Shown in pieces: positions 45,574-53,233 of a DNA stretch of 64,000 bases. The position numbers and the translations under genes were made by a program. The notes beneath the pieces were generated by a model, which was given only the letters and a program-made list of their open reading frames with translations, had not been told where the DNA came from and did no database searches. The stretch lies in assembly GCF_003932715.1 (NCBI RefSeq), contig NZ_CP020700.1, positions 62,001 through 126,000 on the forward strand. Direction: 5' to 3'. The DNA comes from Streptomyces tsukubensis. Its GTDB lineage: Bacteria > Actinomycetota > Actinomycetes > Streptomycetales > Streptomycetaceae. The first letter of the stretch is position 1, and each line of letters starts with the position of its first letter.

Positions 45574-45822
45574 TCAGCCGGCGGGGGTGCGCATGGCGCG
45601 GAGCGTGTCCCACAGGATCTCGGGGGTGGCGAAGTTGTCGATGTGCAGGGCGTCGTCGACGAAGCGCACACCGTACGTCCGCTCCAGCGAGGACAGCAGC
45701 TCGACCACGCCCATGGAATCGAGGCCGAAATCCCTCAGGCTGGTTTCGGCGGTGAGGACGTCGTCCGCCTCCAGCAGGGAAAGGTGCTTGCGGAGCAGAA
45801 CCTCGAACGGCTCGTCCCACAT
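45574..45822 (-). CDS. Discrete acyl carrier protein (VinL/IdnL6-like)
   Basis: An 82-residue ACP with the 4'-phosphopantetheine site in DFGLDSMGVVELL (Ser about 36) and a typical four-helix length. It is the expected carrier for the adenylated beta-amino acid before the acyltransferase moves it to the PKS. It is encoded between the acyltransferase and the second adenylation gene, on the opposite strand; the latter is divergent. The Sfp-type PPTase at 50709 could activate it. Confidence 0.92.
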   Translation of the reverse strand: MWDEPFEVLLRKHLSLLEADDVLTAETSLRDFGLDSMGVVELLSSLERTYGVRFVDDALHIDNFATPEILWDTLRAMRTPAG

Positions 45823-45928
45823 CAGGGATCCCCCTTTATCGTTCCGTTTTTCCTCTGCATTTTCACGGCATTGTTCACATCACAGGCGGCTTCGCGGCAA
45901 ACGTAATGCGCCCCGGTGCCGCCGGGCA

Positions 45929-45944
45929 CCCCTAGCCACCCCAT
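45929..45944. promoter_or_regulatory. CCCCTA / CCCCAT pair in the ACP / adenylation divergent promoter
   Basis: CCCCTA at 45929-45934 (TAGGGG on the minus strand) and a one-base variant CCCCAT at 45939-45944, again 10 bp apart as at 44405-44420. Confidence 0.45.
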
Positions 45945-45965
45945 TCTTCCGCGGAGACCAGGAAA

Positions 45966-47468
45966 ATGACCGAGACACCCACGGCCGGACACGGTCTGCA
46001 CGAGCGGTTCCTGCGCGGCCTGGCGCTGGCGCCGGGCCGGACGGCGGTGTGCGTGGACGGCGAGAGCCTGACCTACGAGGCACTGCACGAGCTGGCGCTG
46101 CGCCGGGCGGGGGCGCTGGCGGCCCGGGCCGGGCAGGAGCGGCAGACGGTGGCCGTGCTGGCGGACAAGGGCGTGACCGCGTACGCCGGGATCCTGGCGG
46201 CGCTGTATGCGGGGGCGGCGGTGGTGCCGCTGAACCCCCGGTTCCCCGCCGGGCGCACCCGTTCCATGCTGCGGGCGGCCGGGGCCGCGACGGTGATCGC
46301 GGACGGGGCGGGGCGGGCCGCCCTGGAGGCGGCCGGGGTGGATCTGCCGGTGCTGGACGACAGCGCCGCGGCGCCCGCGCTGGATGCGCCCGCCGCGGTT
46401 GCGCCGTCCGACACCGCCTACGTCCTGTTCACTTCCGGTTCGACCGGCCGCCCCAAGGGGGTGCCGGTGACCCACGGCGCCAACGGGCACTACTTCCGTC
46501 TGCTGGACGAGCGTTACGACTTCGGTCCGGACGATGTGTTCTCCCAGTACTTCGGGCTCGGTTTCGACTGTGCGATGTTCGAGCTGTTCGGTGCCTGGGG
46601 CAGCGGGGCGGCCCTGCACGAGGTGCCGCCGGCGGCCCACCGGGATCTGCCGGCGTTCGTCGCCGAGCGGGGGATGACGGTGTGGTTCTCCGTTCCCGGT
46701 GCCATCGCGTTCACCCGGCGCATGGGCGGTCTGGCGCCGGGTGCGATGCCGACGCTGCGGTGGAGCCTGTTCGCCGGAGAGGCGCTGCTGTGCCCGGACG
46801 CCGCCGCCTGGCAGGAGGCCGCGCCCGGGTCCCGGGTGGAGAACCTGTACGGGCCGACCGAGCTGACCATCACCATCACCGGGCACCGCTGGTCGCCCGG
46901 GGCCTCGGCGCGCCGGGCGGTGAACGGTGTGGTGCCGATCGGCCGGCTGCACGCCGGGCACGAGCTGCTGCTGCTCGACGGGGAGCAGGAGTCGGCGGCC
47001 GAGGGTGATCTGTGCATCAGCGGGCCGCAGCTGACGCCCGGTTATCTCGACCCCGGGGACGGCGCGGACCGCTTCTTCGAACGTCACGGCCGGCGCTGGT
47101 ACCGGACGGGTGACCGGGTACGGCGCCTGGACGACGGCGAGCTGGTCTATCTCGGCCGGATGGACGCCCAGGTGCAGATCCAGGGCTTCCGGGTCGAGCT
47201 GGCCGAGGTCGATCACGCCGTACGGCAGTGCACCGGGGTGGGGAACGCGGCGGCGGTGACCCGTCCGGCTCCGGCCGGGGGGCTGGAGCTGGTCGTCTAC
47301 TACACCGGGGAGCGCAGGCCCGCGGCGGCGCTGCGCCGGGAGCTGTCGGAGCGGCTGCCGGAGGCGGTCCTGCCCAAGGTGTTCCGGCATGTCGCGGAGT
47401 TCCCCCTGAACGCCAACCGCAAGATCGACCGGAAGCGGCTGGCCGCCGAGGCGGCCGGGTCCCTCTGA
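45966..47468 (+). CDS. Second stand-alone adenylation enzyme of the starter cassette
   Basis: A 500-residue free adenylation enzyme: YVLFTSGSTGRPKGVPV (A3), GFDCAMFELFGAWGSG (A4, Asp retained), NLYGPTEL (A5), YRTGD (A7), QGFRVELAEVD (A8) and NRKIDRKRL (A10 lysine). It looks like a typical alpha-amino-acid domain and is my candidate for the enzyme that caps the beta-aminoacyl-ACP with an alpha-amino acid (VinM/IdnL7 role). It shares a divergent promoter with the discrete ACP. A perfect terminator hairpin follows. If the cap is used, an amidase must remove it later; no clear VinJ-type peptidase is seen in the window. Confidence 0.85.
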   Translation: MTETPTAGHGLHERFLRGLALAPGRTAVCVDGESLTYEALHELALRRAGALAARAGQERQTVAVLADKGVTAYAGILAALYAGAAVVPLNPRFPAGRTRSMLRAAGAATVIADGAGRAALEAAGVDLPVLDDSAAAPALDAPAAVAPSDTAYVLFTSGSTGRPKGVPVTHGANGHYFRLLDERYDFGPDDVFSQYFGLGFDCAMFELFGAWGSGAALHEVPPAAHRDLPAFVAERGMTVWFSVPGAIAFTRRMGGLAPGAMPTLRWSLFAGEALLCPDAAAWQEAAPGSRVENLYGPTELTITITGHRWSPGASARRAVNGVVPIGRLHAGHELLLLDGEQESAAEGDLCISGPQLTPGYLDPGDGADRFFERHGRRWYRTGDRVRRLDDGELVYLGRMDAQVQIQGFRVELAEVDHAVRQCTGVGNAAAVTRPAPAGGLELVVYYTGERRPAAALRRELSERLPEAVLPKVFRHVAEFPLNANRKIDRKRLAAEAAGSL

Positions 47469-47477
47469 GCCGTACCG

Positions 47478-47505
47478 CCGCTGCCGGACCCGGGCCCGGC
47501 AGCGG
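47478..47505 (+). terminator. Terminator after the second adenylation gene
   Basis: CCGCTGCCGG (47478-47487) and CCGGCAGCGG (47496-47505), perfect 10-bp stem, extended outward by CGTAC/GTACG with one bulge. Confidence 0.85.
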
Positions 47506-47633
47506 GTACGGGCCCGGTGCGGCGGGGCGCGGGGCCGGTCCCGCGGGTCGTACCGCGATCAACCGATCGGCTGATTCCGCTTCTGGCGCGATGGGCGATG
47601 CGGCGGGGGGACGGCCCGCGGGAAGCTCTTTTC

Positions 47634-48563
47634 ATGACCACAACGCACCTGCCGAGGACGGGCCGCGGGCCCATCGTCGAAGTCAGCGACCTCCGCAAGG
47701 CCTACGGCGGCCGGACCGTCGTCGACGGCCTCTCCTTCACCGTCGAGGAGGGCGAGATCTTCGGGATCCTCGGCCTGAACGGCGCCGGCAAGACCACCTC
47801 GGTCGAGTGCATCGAGGGCCTGCGGGTCCCCGACTCCGGCACCATCCGGGTCGCGGGATTCGACCCGATCGCCGACCGTGCCGAGGTCACCCAGGTCCTC
47901 GGCGCCCAGCTCCAGGAGAGCGCGCTCCAGGCCAAGCTGACCGTGCGCGAGGCGCTCCAGCTGTACTCCGCTTTCTACCCGCGCCCGCTGGACTGGCGGC
48001 CGCTGGCCGAGCGTCTGGGCCTGACGGCGAAGCTGAACACCCGCTTCGGCATGCTGTCCGGCGGGCAGAAGCAGCGGCTGTTCATCGCGCTCGCCCTGCT
48101 CGGCTCCCCCCGTGTCGTGATCCTCGACGAGCTGACCACCGGCCTGGACCCGCGGGCCCGCCGCGACACCTGGTCGCTGATCGAAGACGTCCGCGACAGC
48201 GGCGTCACCGTCATCCTCGTCACGCACTTCATGGAGGAGGCCCAGCGGCTGTGCGACCGGATCGCCGTGATCAACAAGGGGCGGGTCGGCGCGCTGGACA
48301 CCCCTGAAGGTCTGATCGGCCGCTCGGCGGGGTCGACGGTCATCTCCTTCACTCCGTCGCAGCCGATCAACGAGGAGATCCTGGCCGCGCTGCCCGGGCA
48401 GGCGACCTTCGACAGCAAGGACGGCCGGGTCACCCTCAGCGGAACGGACGAGACCGTCAACGCGGTCATCTCGCTTCTCGCCCAGAGCCATATCTGGGCG
48501 TATCAGCTCCGGGTCACCGACGCCACGCTGGACGACGCCTTCATCGACCTGACGAAGGCGTGA
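47634..48563 (+). CDS. ABC exporter ATP-binding protein (DrrA type)
   Basis: A 309-residue ATPase: Walker A GLNGAGKTT (residues 48-56), signature LSGGQKQRL, Walker B VVILDE, H-loop VTHF, and a C-terminal DUF4162-type domain ending ATLDDAFIDLTKA. It pairs with the permease 47 bp downstream. Two-gene DrrAB-type exporters in antibiotic clusters usually export the product and give self-resistance. The ATG at 47634 has GGAAG upstream; the frame extension to 47517 is not needed. Confidence 0.95.
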   Translation: MTTTHLPRTGRGPIVEVSDLRKAYGGRTVVDGLSFTVEEGEIFGILGLNGAGKTTSVECIEGLRVPDSGTIRVAGFDPIADRAEVTQVLGAQLQESALQAKLTVREALQLYSAFYPRPLDWRPLAERLGLTAKLNTRFGMLSGGQKQRLFIALALLGSPRVVILDELTTGLDPRARRDTWSLIEDVRDSGVTVILVTHFMEEAQRLCDRIAVINKGRVGALDTPEGLIGRSAGSTVISFTPSQPINEEILAALPGQATFDSKDGRVTLSGTDETVNAVISLLAQSHIWAYQLRVTDATLDDAFIDLTKA

Positions 48564-48610
48564 CCGGCAGTGCCCCGCCGACCGTTCCACCCCCCGACAG
48601 GAGCAGTTTC

Positions 48611-49396
48611 ATGATCGACCAGGCAACGACCACGGCCCCGGCGACCGTCACCGGCGGGCCCTCCGCGCGGGTCGCCGTGCTGCGGGCCGAGTTCACGCTC
48701 TACCGGCGCGATCTCTCCAACATCATCTCCATCGTCTTCCCGCCCGTCCTGCTGGTGGTCCTCGGCCTGGTGCCGATGTTCCGGGAGGTCAACGAGGATC
48801 TCGACGGGCTGCGGGTCATCGACCTGTATGTGCCGGTGGTGGTCCTGATCTCGCTGATCACGGCCGCCCTGCAGATCTTCCCGCCGATCCTGACCAGCTA
48901 CCGCGAACTCGGCATCCTGCGGCGCATGTCGACGACCCCGGTGCGGCCCTCGACCCTGCTGTCCACGCAGATGTGGCTGAACGGTGTGATGGCGCTGCTG
49001 TCGGCGGTGCTGTGTCTGATCGCCGGCCGGGTCGTCTACGACGTGGCGTTCCCGAAGGCGGTCGCGGGGTACGTGCTGGCGCTGCTGCTGGCCGCCGCGG
49101 CCAGTCTCGCCATGGGTGCCCTGGTGGCGGCCCTGGCCAAGACCGCCAAGCATGCGACCGGTATCGGTACCGCGGTGTACTTCCCCGCGCTGTTCTGCAC
49201 CGGGCTGTGGATTCCGGTCCGGTCCATGCCGGACGCCCTGGCCAACATTGTCGAGTTCACGCCCTTCGGTGCCGCGGCCAGCGCCCTGGACCAGGCCGCC
49301 GCGGGCGACTGGCCCGCCTGGTCGCATCTGATCGTGCTCACCGTGTGGGCCGTGGTCACCTCGGCCGCCGCCGTCCGCTGGTTCCGGTGGGAGTAG
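48611..49396 (+). CDS. ABC-2 type exporter permease (DrrB type)
   Basis: A 261-residue membrane protein with about six hydrophobic segments, including ISIVFPPVLLVVLGLVP, LYVPVVVLISLITAAL, VMALLSAVLCLIAGRVV, LALLLAAAASLAMGALVAAL and the C-terminal LIVLTVWAVVTSAAAV. The ABC-2 landmark RELGILRRMSTTPV is present. The ATG at 48611 follows AGGAGCAGTTTC. It works with the ATPase upstream. Confidence 0.95.
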   Translation: MIDQATTTAPATVTGGPSARVAVLRAEFTLYRRDLSNIISIVFPPVLLVVLGLVPMFREVNEDLDGLRVIDLYVPVVVLISLITAALQIFPPILTSYRELGILRRMSTTPVRPSTLLSTQMWLNGVMALLSAVLCLIAGRVVYDVAFPKAVAGYVLALLLAAAASLAMGALVAALAKTAKHATGIGTAVYFPALFCTGLWIPVRSMPDALANIVEFTPFGAAASALDQAAAGDWPAWSHLIVLTVWAVVTSAAAVRWFRWE

Positions 49397-49405
49397 GACG
49401 CAACC

Positions 49406-50671
49406 GTGCACACTGGGACCATGACGACGGCGGACACCGATCTCGACCGGCACTGGGCGACCGTCCTGAAGTGGCATCCGTACTGGCTGCTCGCCACCGG
49501 GACCCTGCTGTCGGTGGCGAGGCCGGAGCTGACGCCGGCCGGCGGTGAACGCATCGCCACGGTTGTGCTGATCGTCGCGGCTCTCGTACTGCAACTGTGG
49601 TGGGGAAGGGCCCGTCGTCTGCGGACGGGTCCCGACGCCGTTTCGGCCGCCTACTTCGCCCTGCGCTGGACGCTGAGCGTGGTGCTCACCTGGCTGAATC
49701 CGTTCTTCGCGTTCTACGCGGCGACGGGCTACATCGACAACAACGAGCTGATCGCCGACCGGCGGTGGCGCAGGGCCGGGGCGTTCGCGTCCTCCCTGCC
49801 GCTGGCCGCGGCCCAGGCCGGCGGGGTGCCCTTCGCGCGCGCCGAGCAGTGGGCGCTGTTCGCCGGGCTGCTGCTGGTCAACAACGCGCTGCTGACGATG
49901 GTCGGTTACTTCGTCCAGCACGAGGAGGAGCGGTCCGCGGCCCGGGCCGCGACCATCGGGGAGCTGGAGCGCACCAACACCGCCCTGCAGAAGGCGCACG
50001 ACGAGAACGCCGCGCTCCAGGCGCAGCTTCTTCTCCAGGCGCGGGAGGCGGGCATCGTGGAGGAGCGGCGGCGGCTGGCGGCGGAGATCCACGACACCAT
50101 CGCCCAGGGGATGACGGGCATCATCGCCCAGCTCCAGGTGGTGTCGGGCACCGCGGATCCGGCGACGGCGCACGAGCACGTCGAGCGGGCCGCGGCCCTG
50201 GCCCGGCACAGTCTGGGCGAGGCGCGCCGTTCGGTGCAGAATCTGGCGCCGGTGGGCCTGGTCCACGACACCCTCCCGCAGGCGCTGCGGAAGTCGGTGG
50301 CCCAGTGGGCCGACCAGCACGGTGTGTACGCCGACTTCACCCTGGCCGGGGAGGCCCTGGAGCTGCACAGCGAACTCTCCGCCACGCTGCTGCGGATCAC
50401 GCAGGAGGCCCTGACGAACGCGGCCAAGCACGCGGGGGCGTCCCGGGTCGGTGTCACGCTGTCCTATATGGACAGCGAGGTGACGCTGGACGTCCGCGAC
50501 AACGGGCGGGGTTTCGACCCGCTGCGGCTGCCGAAGCGGACCGGGACGGGTGGTTTCGGGCTCGAAGGGATGCGGTCGCGTGCCGAGCGGGTCGCCGGTT
50601 CCCTCACGGTCGAGTCGGAGCCCGGCTACGGCACGGCGGTCTCGACCCGGCTGCCCCTGGTCCGCCCCTGA
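49406..50671 (+). CDS. Sensor histidine kinase (NarX/DesK type, HisKA_3)
   Basis: A 421-residue membrane kinase. The first 170 residues have several hydrophobic helices (VVLIVAALVLQLWW, LSVVLTWLNPFFAFYAATGY, LFAGLLLVNNALLTMVGYFV). A coiled linker follows, then the phosphorylation helix RRRLAAEIHDTIAQGMTGIIAQLQ (His about 230) and the ATP-binding domain (EALTNAAKHAGA, DNGRGFDP, GGFGLEGMRSRAE). Such kinases normally have a NarL-type response regulator next to them; none is here. It is only 10 bp downstream of the permease, so it may sense the exported compound. The start is GTG 49406 or ATG 49421. Confidence 0.92.
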   Translation: MHTGTMTTADTDLDRHWATVLKWHPYWLLATGTLLSVARPELTPAGGERIATVVLIVAALVLQLWWGRARRLRTGPDAVSAAYFALRWTLSVVLTWLNPFFAFYAATGYIDNNELIADRRWRRAGAFASSLPLAAAQAGGVPFARAEQWALFAGLLLVNNALLTMVGYFVQHEEERSAARAATIGELERTNTALQKAHDENAALQAQLLLQAREAGIVEERRRLAAEIHDTIAQGMTGIIAQLQVVSGTADPATAHEHVERAAALARHSLGEARRSVQNLAPVGLVHDTLPQALRKSVAQWADQHGVYADFTLAGEALELHSELSATLLRITQEALTNAAKHAGASRVGVTLSYMDSEVTLDVRDNGRGFDPLRLPKRTGTGGFGLEGMRSRAERVAGSLTVESEPGYGTAVSTRLPLVRP

Positions 50672-50708
50672 CCCGCAGGCCTCTCTTCCCCGGTGCCCGG
50701 TCCGGGTG

Positions 50709-51575
50709 TCACCGGCCGGCGGCGGGGCGGGCCGTGCAGAGCGCCATGCGGAAACCCTCCGGGGCGGGCGGCGCGTAGCAGTCCCACCGGCCGGGGTCGG
50801 GTATGCGGGCGGAGGGCTGCAGCGCGATGCCGGTCGGGCCGCCGGGGCGGAAGGCGATCTCGCCGAAGGGCAGCCGCAGCCCGAGCCCCACGGCCTTGGC
50901 GTAGGCCTCTTTCAGCGTCCACAGCTGTACGACGGCGTCCCGCCGCCGCCGGCCGGTCAGGTGTGCCATACCGGCGCGTTCGGGGGGCGAGAGGCTGTTT
51001 CTGACGAGGCGTCCGACGCTCTCCGGCCCGTCCAGGGCGGCGCAGTGCTGGATATCGGCGCCGACCGGCCGGCCGCGGGTGAGGGCGATCAGGCACAGGC
51101 CGCCCGAGTGCGACAGGCTGAACTCGATGTCGGATCCGAACCGGGGGTGGATCGCGGGCTTGCCGTGGGGGGAGAGGGTGAACTCCCAGTCCCGGGGGGC
51201 GACGGGGGCGAGGCGGGAGAGGGCGGTGCGGAGCAGCCACCGGGCGTGCTGGAACTGGCGGCGGTCCGTGGCGAGCCGGTAGGTGGCGGCCCGCTGCAGT
51301 TCGGCGGGTGACATGACGGCCCGCCAGATGTCCTCGGCGGGTGCGCCGGTGCCGTCGGGCCGGTGGGCGCGGCCGGTCAGGGCCGTCAGTCCGGGCAGGT
51401 GCAGGGTGGTGAGCGGGTGTCCGTCACCGGCCGGAGGAACGGCCGGAACTACGGCCGGGGAGGCAGCCGGGGAGGCAGCCGGGGAGGCAGCCGGGGAGGC
51501 GGCCGGGCCGGGGTCCGTGGCGGGCGGGGCGATGGCGCCCCGCCCGGTTCCGTTCTCCTGGTCGGGTGCTTCCAC
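50709..51575 (-). CDS. Sfp-type 4'-phosphopantetheinyl transferase
   Basis: A 288-residue PPTase that converts apo carrier proteins to holo form using coenzyme A. Motifs: PHGKPAIHP, SLSHSGGLCLIAL, VGADIQ (Mg-binding Asp) and LWTLKEAYAKAVGLGL (WxxKEAxxK). The first 60 residues are a low-complexity Ala-Ser-Pro linker from a 12-bp DNA repeat and are not part of the fold. The GTG at 51575, 18 bp after the upstream stop, is chosen, though no good ribosome site is visible. It can serve all the ACP/PCP domains in the window. It is last in a minus-strand run starting at 54727. Confidence 0.93.
   Translation of the reverse strand: MEAPDQENGTGRGAIAPPATDPGPAASPAASPAASPAASPAVVPAVPPAGDGHPLTTLHLPGLTALTGRAHRPDGTGAPAEDIWRAVMSPAELQRAATYRLATDRRQFQHARWLLRTALSRLAPVAPRDWEFTLSPHGKPAIHPRFGSDIEFSLSHSGGLCLIALTRGRPVGADIQHCAALDGPESVGRLVRNSLSPPERAGMAHLTGRRRRDAVVQLWTLKEAYAKAVGLGLRLPFGEIAFRPGGPTGIALQPSARIPDPGRWDCYAPPAPEGFRMALCTARPAAGR
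51455..51510. repeat. 12-bp tandem repeat in the PPTase N-terminus
   Basis: About four and a half copies of CCGGGGAGGCAG (the last varies to GGCGG) encode a repeated Ala-Ser-Pro-Ala linker in the PPTase. Copy number changes would keep the frame. Confidence 0.93.
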
Positions 51576-51592
51576 GGCGGGCCGGGTCCGGT

Positions 51593-52153
51593 TCAGACGG
51601 TCAGGGAGGCGGGTGCGGCGGACTGCTGCGCGCTCTCGGTGCTGCCGCTGTCCTGCGACCGGTGGGTGCCGTAGCCGATCAGCGCCCAGAGCAGGCAGAC
51701 GAAGGCGGCGGTGTGCAGGACGGCGCGGACGGTGTTCCAGGCCACCCATTTGTCCTCGAAGTCGGCGCGGACCTGGTCGAGTTGGGTGATCTTCGCGGGG
51801 TCGCCCGCGTCGTCGAGCTGGATGTTCAGGGGGACGTGGACGGCGGCGGTGACCGCGAGGGCGGCCAGGTAGAGGGCGAGTGCGGCGATCAGCCAGGGCA
51901 GTACGGACCGGCCCTCTCCCCGCCAGGCCAGATAGACGGCCACGCCGAGGAGGGGGATGGAGCCGACGAAGGGGAGGATGAAGAAGGGGTTGAGAATGGC
52001 GATATTGATGCCCTGCATCGTCTCGATGAGGGTGCGGTCGGAGGACCGGGCCAGACCGGGCATGACCGCATAGGACACGGCCGCGAACAGTCCGGCCATC
52101 AGTCCGGTGGAGAGGGTGGCGGCGAGCAGCATGCCGGTCTGCAGGTTTCTCAT
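51593..52153 (-). CDS. DUF1772 (anthrone-oxygenase-like) membrane protein
   Basis: A 186-residue protein with four predicted transmembrane helices (MLLAATLSTGLMAGLFAAVSY, PFFILPFVGSIPLLGVAVYLAW, LPWLIAALALYLAALAVTAAVHVPLN, VLHTAAFVCLLWALIGYG) and the family's HVPLNIQL motif. DUF1772 includes anthrone oxygenases of fungal and actinomycete polyketide pathways, which oxidise without a cofactor, but many members have no known function. It belongs to the minus-strand run with an FAD oxidase and thioesterase. The ATG at 52153 has AAAGGA upstream. Confidence 0.85.
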   Translation of the reverse strand: MRNLQTGMLLAATLSTGLMAGLFAAVSYAVMPGLARSSDRTLIETMQGINIAILNPFFILPFVGSIPLLGVAVYLAWRGEGRSVLPWLIAALALYLAALAVTAAVHVPLNIQLDDAGDPAKITQLDQVRADFEDKWVAWNTVRAVLHTAAFVCLLWALIGYGTHRSQDSGSTESAQQSAAPASLTV

Positions 52154-52352
52154 GCTGCGTTCCTTTCGGGCCGGACGCCGGCAGTGGCGGTGGCTTAGGT
52201 GGCGGTGGTGCGGGGCCGGTCGGCCGCCGCCCGGTCTTCGAGCATGGCAGTGGGCTTCGGTGTTTGCGGAAAGGTGCGGGAAAGGTTCGGCCACGGCTTC
52301 GCCGTGCCCGGCCGGGGGGCGGATGGGCGGGACGGGCAGGGTGGGCGGGGTG

Positions 52353-52796
52353 TCACTCCTTTTCTGCTGGGGTGTCGAGACCGAGTACGGCGGGCTGCTT
52401 GGCCAGTTCGCGCAGGGTGGCGCGGGGGTCGGGGAGGAGCCGGCGGGTGGCCAGGTCGAGCAGTCCGATCACACCGTCGACGCGGGCGACCGGGATCTTG
52501 CCGGGGGTGAGGAAGGGCTGGGTGAGTTCGACGAGTTTGCCGCGTCCGCCGCTGATGGTGCAGCCCACGTCGACCTCGTCACCGGCGAGCAGTTCGCGCT
52601 GGAACCGTACGGTGGCCTTCAGCAGTACCGGGCCGATGCCGGCTTCGGCCAGGACGTCCGGGGTGAGTCCGGCGGCCTGCAGGAACTGCCAGCGGGCGTG
52701 TTCCGCGTACTGCATGTAGACGGCTTGGTTGAGATGGCCCTGCCGGTCGACCTCGTAGGCGCGGGTTCGGATGCGGACGCTGAACGGTGTCTCCAT
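52353..52796 (-). CDS. Hot-dog acyl thioesterase (YbgC/4HBT family)
   Basis: A 147-residue hot-dog protein with RTRAYEVDRQGHLNQAVYMQYAEHARWQF, the active-site helix region of the 4-hydroxybenzoyl-CoA thioesterase family (Asp in YEVDRQGHLN). It hydrolyses acyl-CoA or acyl-ACP thioesters. The family includes product-releasing thioesterases of iterative PKSs. It lies 18 bp downstream of the NTF2-like gene, so it is in the same operon. The substrate is unknown. Confidence 0.9.
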   Translation of the reverse strand: METPFSVRIRTRAYEVDRQGHLNQAVYMQYAEHARWQFLQAAGLTPDVLAEAGIGPVLLKATVRFQRELLAGDEVDVGCTISGGRGKLVELTQPFLTPGKIPVARVDGVIGLLDLATRRLLPDPRATLRELAKQPAVLGLDTPAEKE

Positions 52797-52814
52797 GGCG
52801 GTGCCCCCTGCTCT

Positions 52815-53189
52815 TCAGGCCCCGACCGGATCGTCGAAGACGATCCGCCAGGTTCCGTCGGGCTGCCGGCGGGAGACCACGGTGCCCTTGCCGCGCAGGT
52901 CGATGGGTTTGCCGGTCTCGTCGGTTCCCATGAGGTGCCAGTCGGCGTGGGTCATGGCGATATCGCCGGACCGCAGGGCGCTGGTCATGGTGATGTCGGC
53001 GGCCGTGATGGCGGCGAACATCGGCTTGAGGGCTTCGGCGACGGCTTCGAGTCCCTGTTCCTGGGCGCCGTGCGGCGGGGTGACGAGGATGCCGTCGGGC
53101 TCGTAGAGGTCGAGCATGGCCTGCGGGTCGTTGGTGTTGAAGGCCGCGGCGATGAGGCCGGGGATGTCTTCCGGGCGTGGTGCCGTCAT
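52815..53189 (-). CDS. SnoaL/DUF4440-like NTF2-fold protein
   Basis: A 124-residue protein: DIPGLIAAAFNTNDPQAMLDLYEPDGILVTPPHGAQEQG, ITMTSALRSGDIAMTHADWHLMG and WRIVFDDP match the DUF4440/SnoaL-like group. It may be a cyclase/isomerase or a binding protein. The ATG at 53189 follows AAGGAGACCCCGCC. It sits between the FAD oxidase and the thioesterase in a tight minus-strand operon. Confidence 0.87.
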   Translation of the reverse strand: MTAPRPEDIPGLIAAAFNTNDPQAMLDLYEPDGILVTPPHGAQEQGLEAVAEALKPMFAAITAADITMTSALRSGDIAMTHADWHLMGTDETGKPIDLRGKGTVVSRRQPDGTWRIVFDDPVGA

Positions 53190-53233
53190 GGCGGGGTCTC
53201 CTTGCTCAAGGGGGCAGGGGCCGGGCGGGCGGG

